From Elusimicrobia bacterium RIFCSPHIGHO2_02_FULL_57_9 (GTDB lineage: Bacteria; Elusimicrobiota; Elusimicrobia; UBA1565; UBA9628): a DNA stretch of 7,517 nucleotides. Below the pieces are notes generated by a model that saw only the letters and a program-made list of their open reading frames with translations, was not told the DNA's origin and did not search any database. The stretch covers positions 3,760 to 11,276 of the forward strand of contig MGUO01000084.1 of NCBI GenBank assembly GCA_001800015.1, written 5' to 3'. This document shows positions 5,206 to 7,517 of the stretch, in pieces. Made by a program: the position numbers and the translations under genes. Every line of letters starts with the position of its first letter. The stretch's first letter is position 1.

Positions 5206-6441
5206 TCACCTCTCTGTTCTACCTGCAACGAAGCGGCCAAGCCTGCCCGTCAGGACGGGAATCGTGATCTTCAGGAATACCGAGTACAAAAGCAGCCCGA
5301 AGGCCCATATCCCGGCGCAGATCAGCCACTCGTTCAACGTCGGATGGTATTCGACGATCTGCCCCAACTGCGTGGGGACGAAGGCGGGGATGATCAGGCC
5401 CATCCCTTTCTCTATCCAGATGCCGACGATAGCCAGAAGGCAGGCCGCGTCGAGGTACTTGAGGCTGCGCGAAACAGGCATCATCAGCAATGCCAGCGCG
5501 ACCGCGTTGAACACCATCGCCGTCCAGATCCAAGGCACCAGCCCATGATGCCCGTGGAGCCCGAAGAATAGGTACATCGCCGAAGCGACATGCTCGGAGT
5601 CCGTGTAGAACTCCTTGAACAGCTCGCAGAATAGAAGGAAGATGTTGATGATCATCGAGACCTGTACGATGTCGCGCAGCATGAAGAGCGCCTTGTCCGG
5701 GATGCGGTAGTCGCACACGCGCCGGATCACCTGGAGCGTCAGGATCAAAAACCCCGGACCCGCCGTAAAGGCCGAGGCCAAAAAGCGCGGCGCCACGATC
5801 GCCGAATTCCAGAACGGCCGGCCCCCGAGGCCGACATACAGGAAAGCCGTCACCGTATGGATGCTGATCGCCCAGACGATCGCGACGAAGACGAAGGGGA
5901 CGTACCATATCTTCTTTGGCTTGCGCCCCAGGTACTTCATATAGATCAGGTAGCCGCAGATGTGCGCGTTGAGAAACAGGTAGCCGTGAAGCACGATCAC
6001 GTCCCAGCTCAGCATCGAGATGGGCCAGTTGAACTTGCCGATCCCGGGGAGCATGTGCCAGAAACGGTCGGGGCGGCCCAGGTCCGCCATGACGAAGAGC
6101 AGGCACATCACGATCACGGCGATGGCCAGCAGCTCGCCGAAGATGACCACGTCGTGCAGGCTCTCGTTCTCGTAGACGTAGACGGGGATCACCAGCATCA
6201 CCGCCGCCGCCGCCATGCCCACCAAGAAGGTGAAGTTCGCGATATAGAGGCCCCAGGAGACCTGATCGGTCAGTCCGGTGACCGTAAGCCCTGCGGCGAA
6301 CTGCTTGCAGTAGGCGTTCAAGCCCAAGAGCGAAACCATCAAGAGGGCGCTCATCCAGAGGTAGTAGCGCCAGTCCCCTTCGATCATCTCGCCGAGACCG
6401 TGCTTGGCGAAGGCGGCGAAATCTTTCAAGTCATCGGTCAT
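5206..6441 (-). CDS. nrfD: NrfD/PsrC-family membrane subunit, DsrP-like
   Basis: A 411-residue integral membrane protein with about ten hydrophobic helices (near 27-45, 62-90, 100-118, 145-165, 180-203, 215-238, 257-278, 300-321, 330-352, 370-392). Such proteins bind quinone and connect it to an extracytoplasmic FeS partner without carrying cofactors themselves. The blocks VSWGLYIANFTFLVG, ADLGRPDRFWHML, SIHTVTAFLY and APRFLASAFTAGP match, from memory, the DsrP/HmcC-like branch better than the shorter NrfD or PsrC. The ATG lies two bases after the FeS gene stop, so translation is probably coupled. Its partners are the FeS protein and c-type cytochrome encoded upstream. There are no dsr catalytic genes here, so a role in sulfite reduction is not implied; donor and acceptor are unknown. 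Confidence 0.93.
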   Translation of the reverse strand: MTDDLKDFAAFAKHGLGEMIEGDWRYYLWMSALLMVSLLGLNAYCKQFAAGLTVTGLTDQVSWGLYIANFTFLVGMAAAAVMLVIPVYVYENESLHDVVIFGELLAIAVIVMCLLFVMADLGRPDRFWHMLPGIGKFNWPISMLSWDVIVLHGYLFLNAHICGYLIYMKYLGRKPKKIWYVPFVFVAIVWAISIHTVTAFLYVGLGGRPFWNSAIVAPRFLASAFTAGPGFLILTLQVIRRVCDYRIPDKALFMLRDIVQVSMIINIFLLFCELFKEFYTDSEHVASAMYLFFGLHGHHGLVPWIWTAMVFNAVALALLMMPVSRSLKYLDAACLLAIVGIWIEKGMGLIIPAFVPTQLGQIVEYHPTLNEWLICAGIWAFGLLLYSVFLKITIPVLTGRLGRFVAGRTER

Positions 6442-6443
6442 GG

Positions 6444-7355
6444 TCAGACGTTGAAGTAGTAGTAGAATCGCGGCAGGGTCCCGACCTCTTCCTTAAGGAC
6501 GAAGACCCTCTTGGTCTTGATGATCTGGGCGTCCTCGCTGTCGGCATCGAGGAGGTTGCCGAATTTGCGCGAACCGGTCGGACAAACCTCGACGCAGGCC
6601 GGGTACTTGCCGTTGCGCGTGCGGTGCAGGCACCAGTGGCATTTCTCCACCACGCCCCTCGCTCGGGGCCGGTTCGACAACAGCCCCATCTCGGGGTTCA
6701 GGTCCTGCTTGGGCAGTTGCGGCTTCTCGAAGTTGAATCGCCGGGCGAAGTAGGGGCAGGCCGCCATGCAGTAGCGGCAGCCGATGCACCAATTGTAGTC
6801 GATGACCACGATGCCGTCGGGCTCCTGCCAGGTCGCCTGGACGGGGCAGGCCTTCACGCAGGGCGCCTTGCGGCACTGGTGGCAGGAGACGGGCATGTAA
6901 TAGAACCCGTCCTTGGGGACCTCGCCCGAATAGTCGTGGTCGGAACTCTCCACGTTGATGGAGCCCTTGCGCATCTGGAGCACCCGGATGTACTGAATCT
7001 GCGGGTTGCGCGACTGGTTGTTTTCCTTCATGCAGGCGTAAACGCACCTGCGGCAGCCGATGCAGCGGCCGATGTTCAGGGCGTAGGCGAACTCCACGCC
7101 GGCCATCGCCTGCGGGTCGGTTACGTTTGGACGGATCCCGTACTCATCCTCCACCTTCTCGGCGATGCGCTCCATGATCGCCTGCTTATCCTCCGGGGTC
7201 AGTTCCTTGTAATGCTGGCGCAGGAACTCCTCGAGAGTCGGCAGGTCCTCGATGCCTGCCAGGGGCGCCAAGGCGGCGGCCGTCGCGGCAACCGCGCTGA
7301 CGGCCATGGCGCTCAGGAATGCGCGGCGGGATATGCCCTCGTCCGAATCGGCCAT
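6444..7355 (-). CDS. Tat-exported ferredoxin-like subunit with four [4Fe-4S] clusters (DsrO/HybA-like)
   Basis: An electron-transfer subunit of 303 residues. A Tat signal SRRAFLSAMAVSAVAATAAA occupies residues 9-28, so the protein should be exported folded and lie on the periplasmic side of the NrfD-like protein. Sixteen cysteines form four cluster motifs: CIGCRRCVYAC (98-108), CHQCRKAPCVKAC (158-170), CIGCRYCMAAC (190-200) and CHWC plus CVEVC (239-258). Between the signal and the first cluster lies a charged helical stretch (~36-75, LEEFLRQHYKELTPEDKQAI and following) whose role is unknown. Start at 7353-7355 is chosen because the Tat motif follows at once and AGGAG lies five bases upstream; an in-frame start at 7493 would add 46 residues that read through the cytochrome gene. 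It overlaps the cytochrome stop by one base. Confidence 0.94.
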   Translation of the reverse strand: MADSDEGISRRAFLSAMAVSAVAATAAALAPLAGIEDLPTLEEFLRQHYKELTPEDKQAIMERIAEKVEDEYGIRPNVTDPQAMAGVEFAYALNIGRCIGCRRCVYACMKENNQSRNPQIQYIRVLQMRKGSINVESSDHDYSGEVPKDGFYYMPVSCHQCRKAPCVKACPVQATWQEPDGIVVIDYNWCIGCRYCMAACPYFARRFNFEKPQLPKQDLNPEMGLLSNRPRARGVVEKCHWCLHRTRNGKYPACVEVCPTGSRKFGNLLDADSEDAQIIKTKRVFVLKEEVGTLPRFYYYFNV

Positions 7356-7517
7356 CAACGCTCCTGCGCCGCGTGGCTGCGCGGGTTGACATGAGGCGGC
7401 GGCGAGGCGGTGAGCGGCTTGAACACGGGCCAATGTGGATCGTGGCAGGCGATGCAGACCGTAGGCTTCGGGCCGCCCTTGGCCGCGTCCCAAAAGCCGG
7501 TGCGGCGGCCATGGGCG
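7355..7517 (-). CDS. c-type cytochrome, C-terminal fragment (truncated by window edge)
   Basis: The last 53 residues of a protein entering from the right edge carry one heme-binding motif CIACH in the context TVCIACHDPHWPVF, preceded by GRRTGFWDAAKGG and followed by a proline-rich tail ending HAAQER. Single CxxCH motifs in a Gly/Lys-rich, structure-poor context are typical of periplasmic multiheme cytochromes, but only one motif is visible, so the heme number is unknown. The TGA stop shares its A with the ATG of the FeS gene, placing it in the same operon. It is inferred to be the periplasmic cytochrome partner of the FeS/NrfD module. It does not look like the DsrJ triheme C-terminus as I remember it. 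Confidence 0.82.
   Translation of the reverse strand, partial: AHGRRTGFWDAAKGGPKPTVCIACHDPHWPVFKPLTASPPPHVNPRSHAAQER
7361..7365 (-). promoter_or_regulatory. Shine-Dalgarno site of the FeS subunit gene
   Basis: Minus-strand AGGAG, five bases before the ATG at 7353-7355 and lying inside the last codons of the cytochrome gene. It decides the start and places the twin-arginine motif at residues 10-11. Confidence 0.75.

Noticed and set aside
5219..6106. Second minus-strand frame of 295 codons within the NrfD gene
   Set aside because: It is an out-of-frame reading of the NrfD gene, Arg/Pro/His-rich with no membrane segments.
6624..7394. Plus-strand open frame of 256 codons opposite the FeS subunit
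   Set aside because: The minus strand carries sixteen ordered cysteines and a Tat signal; the plus frame is low-complexity shadow rich in His, Ala and Val.

Overview
The window comes from a moderately GC-rich bacterial genome, probably an uncultured Gram-negative with a respiratory, quinol-based anaerobic or microaerobic metabolism. This is inferred from Tat-exported iron-sulfur and c-type cytochrome proteins, an NrfD-type quinone protein and a Rieske/cytochrome b complex. No phylum can be assigned from sequence alone. Genes are tightly packed, with 1-4 nt overlaps or 2-6 nt gaps inside operons.

Layout: (1) 1-591, minus strand: N-terminal 197 residues of a radical SAM protein running off the left edge. 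(2) 667-2337, plus strand: a complete malic enzyme of the large, plant/animal-like NADP type, divergent from the radical SAM gene across a 75-bp gap. (3) 2338-2541: an AT-richer convergent gap with an unexplained protein-like reading frame on the minus strand but no start codon. (4) 2542-4675, minus strand: a cytochrome bc operon read right to left. It encodes a Rieske protein, a cytochrome b6-like N-terminal half, then the subunit-IV-like half of cytochrome b fused to a diheme cytochrome c. The last gene lacks a normal start codon; ATA sits where an ATGA overlap would be expected. (5) 4676-5016: a 341-bp gap holding a putative promoter for the Rieske operon and a 181-bp non-autonomous transposable element (MITE). 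The element has 18-bp IS4-like terminal inverted repeats, a perfect 10-bp target-site duplication and several internal hairpins. (6) 5017-7517, minus strand: a second respiratory operon entering from the right edge, encoding the C-terminus of a c-type cytochrome, a Tat-exported four-cluster ferredoxin-like subunit (DsrO/HybA-like), a 10-helix NrfD/DsrP-like membrane protein and a small TatA.

Working together (inference): the cytochrome/FeS/NrfD module exchanges electrons between a periplasmic partner and the quinone pool, and TatA next door would help export its folded FeS subunit. The Rieske/cytochrome b/diheme c module would oxidise quinol and pass electrons to a periplasmic acceptor or oxidase. 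The two modules lie in tandem on the same strand, separated by the MITE. The most noteworthy points are the MITE, the start-codon/frame problem at the cytochrome b junction, the diheme fusion, and the odd cysteine-rich N-terminus of the Rieske protein.
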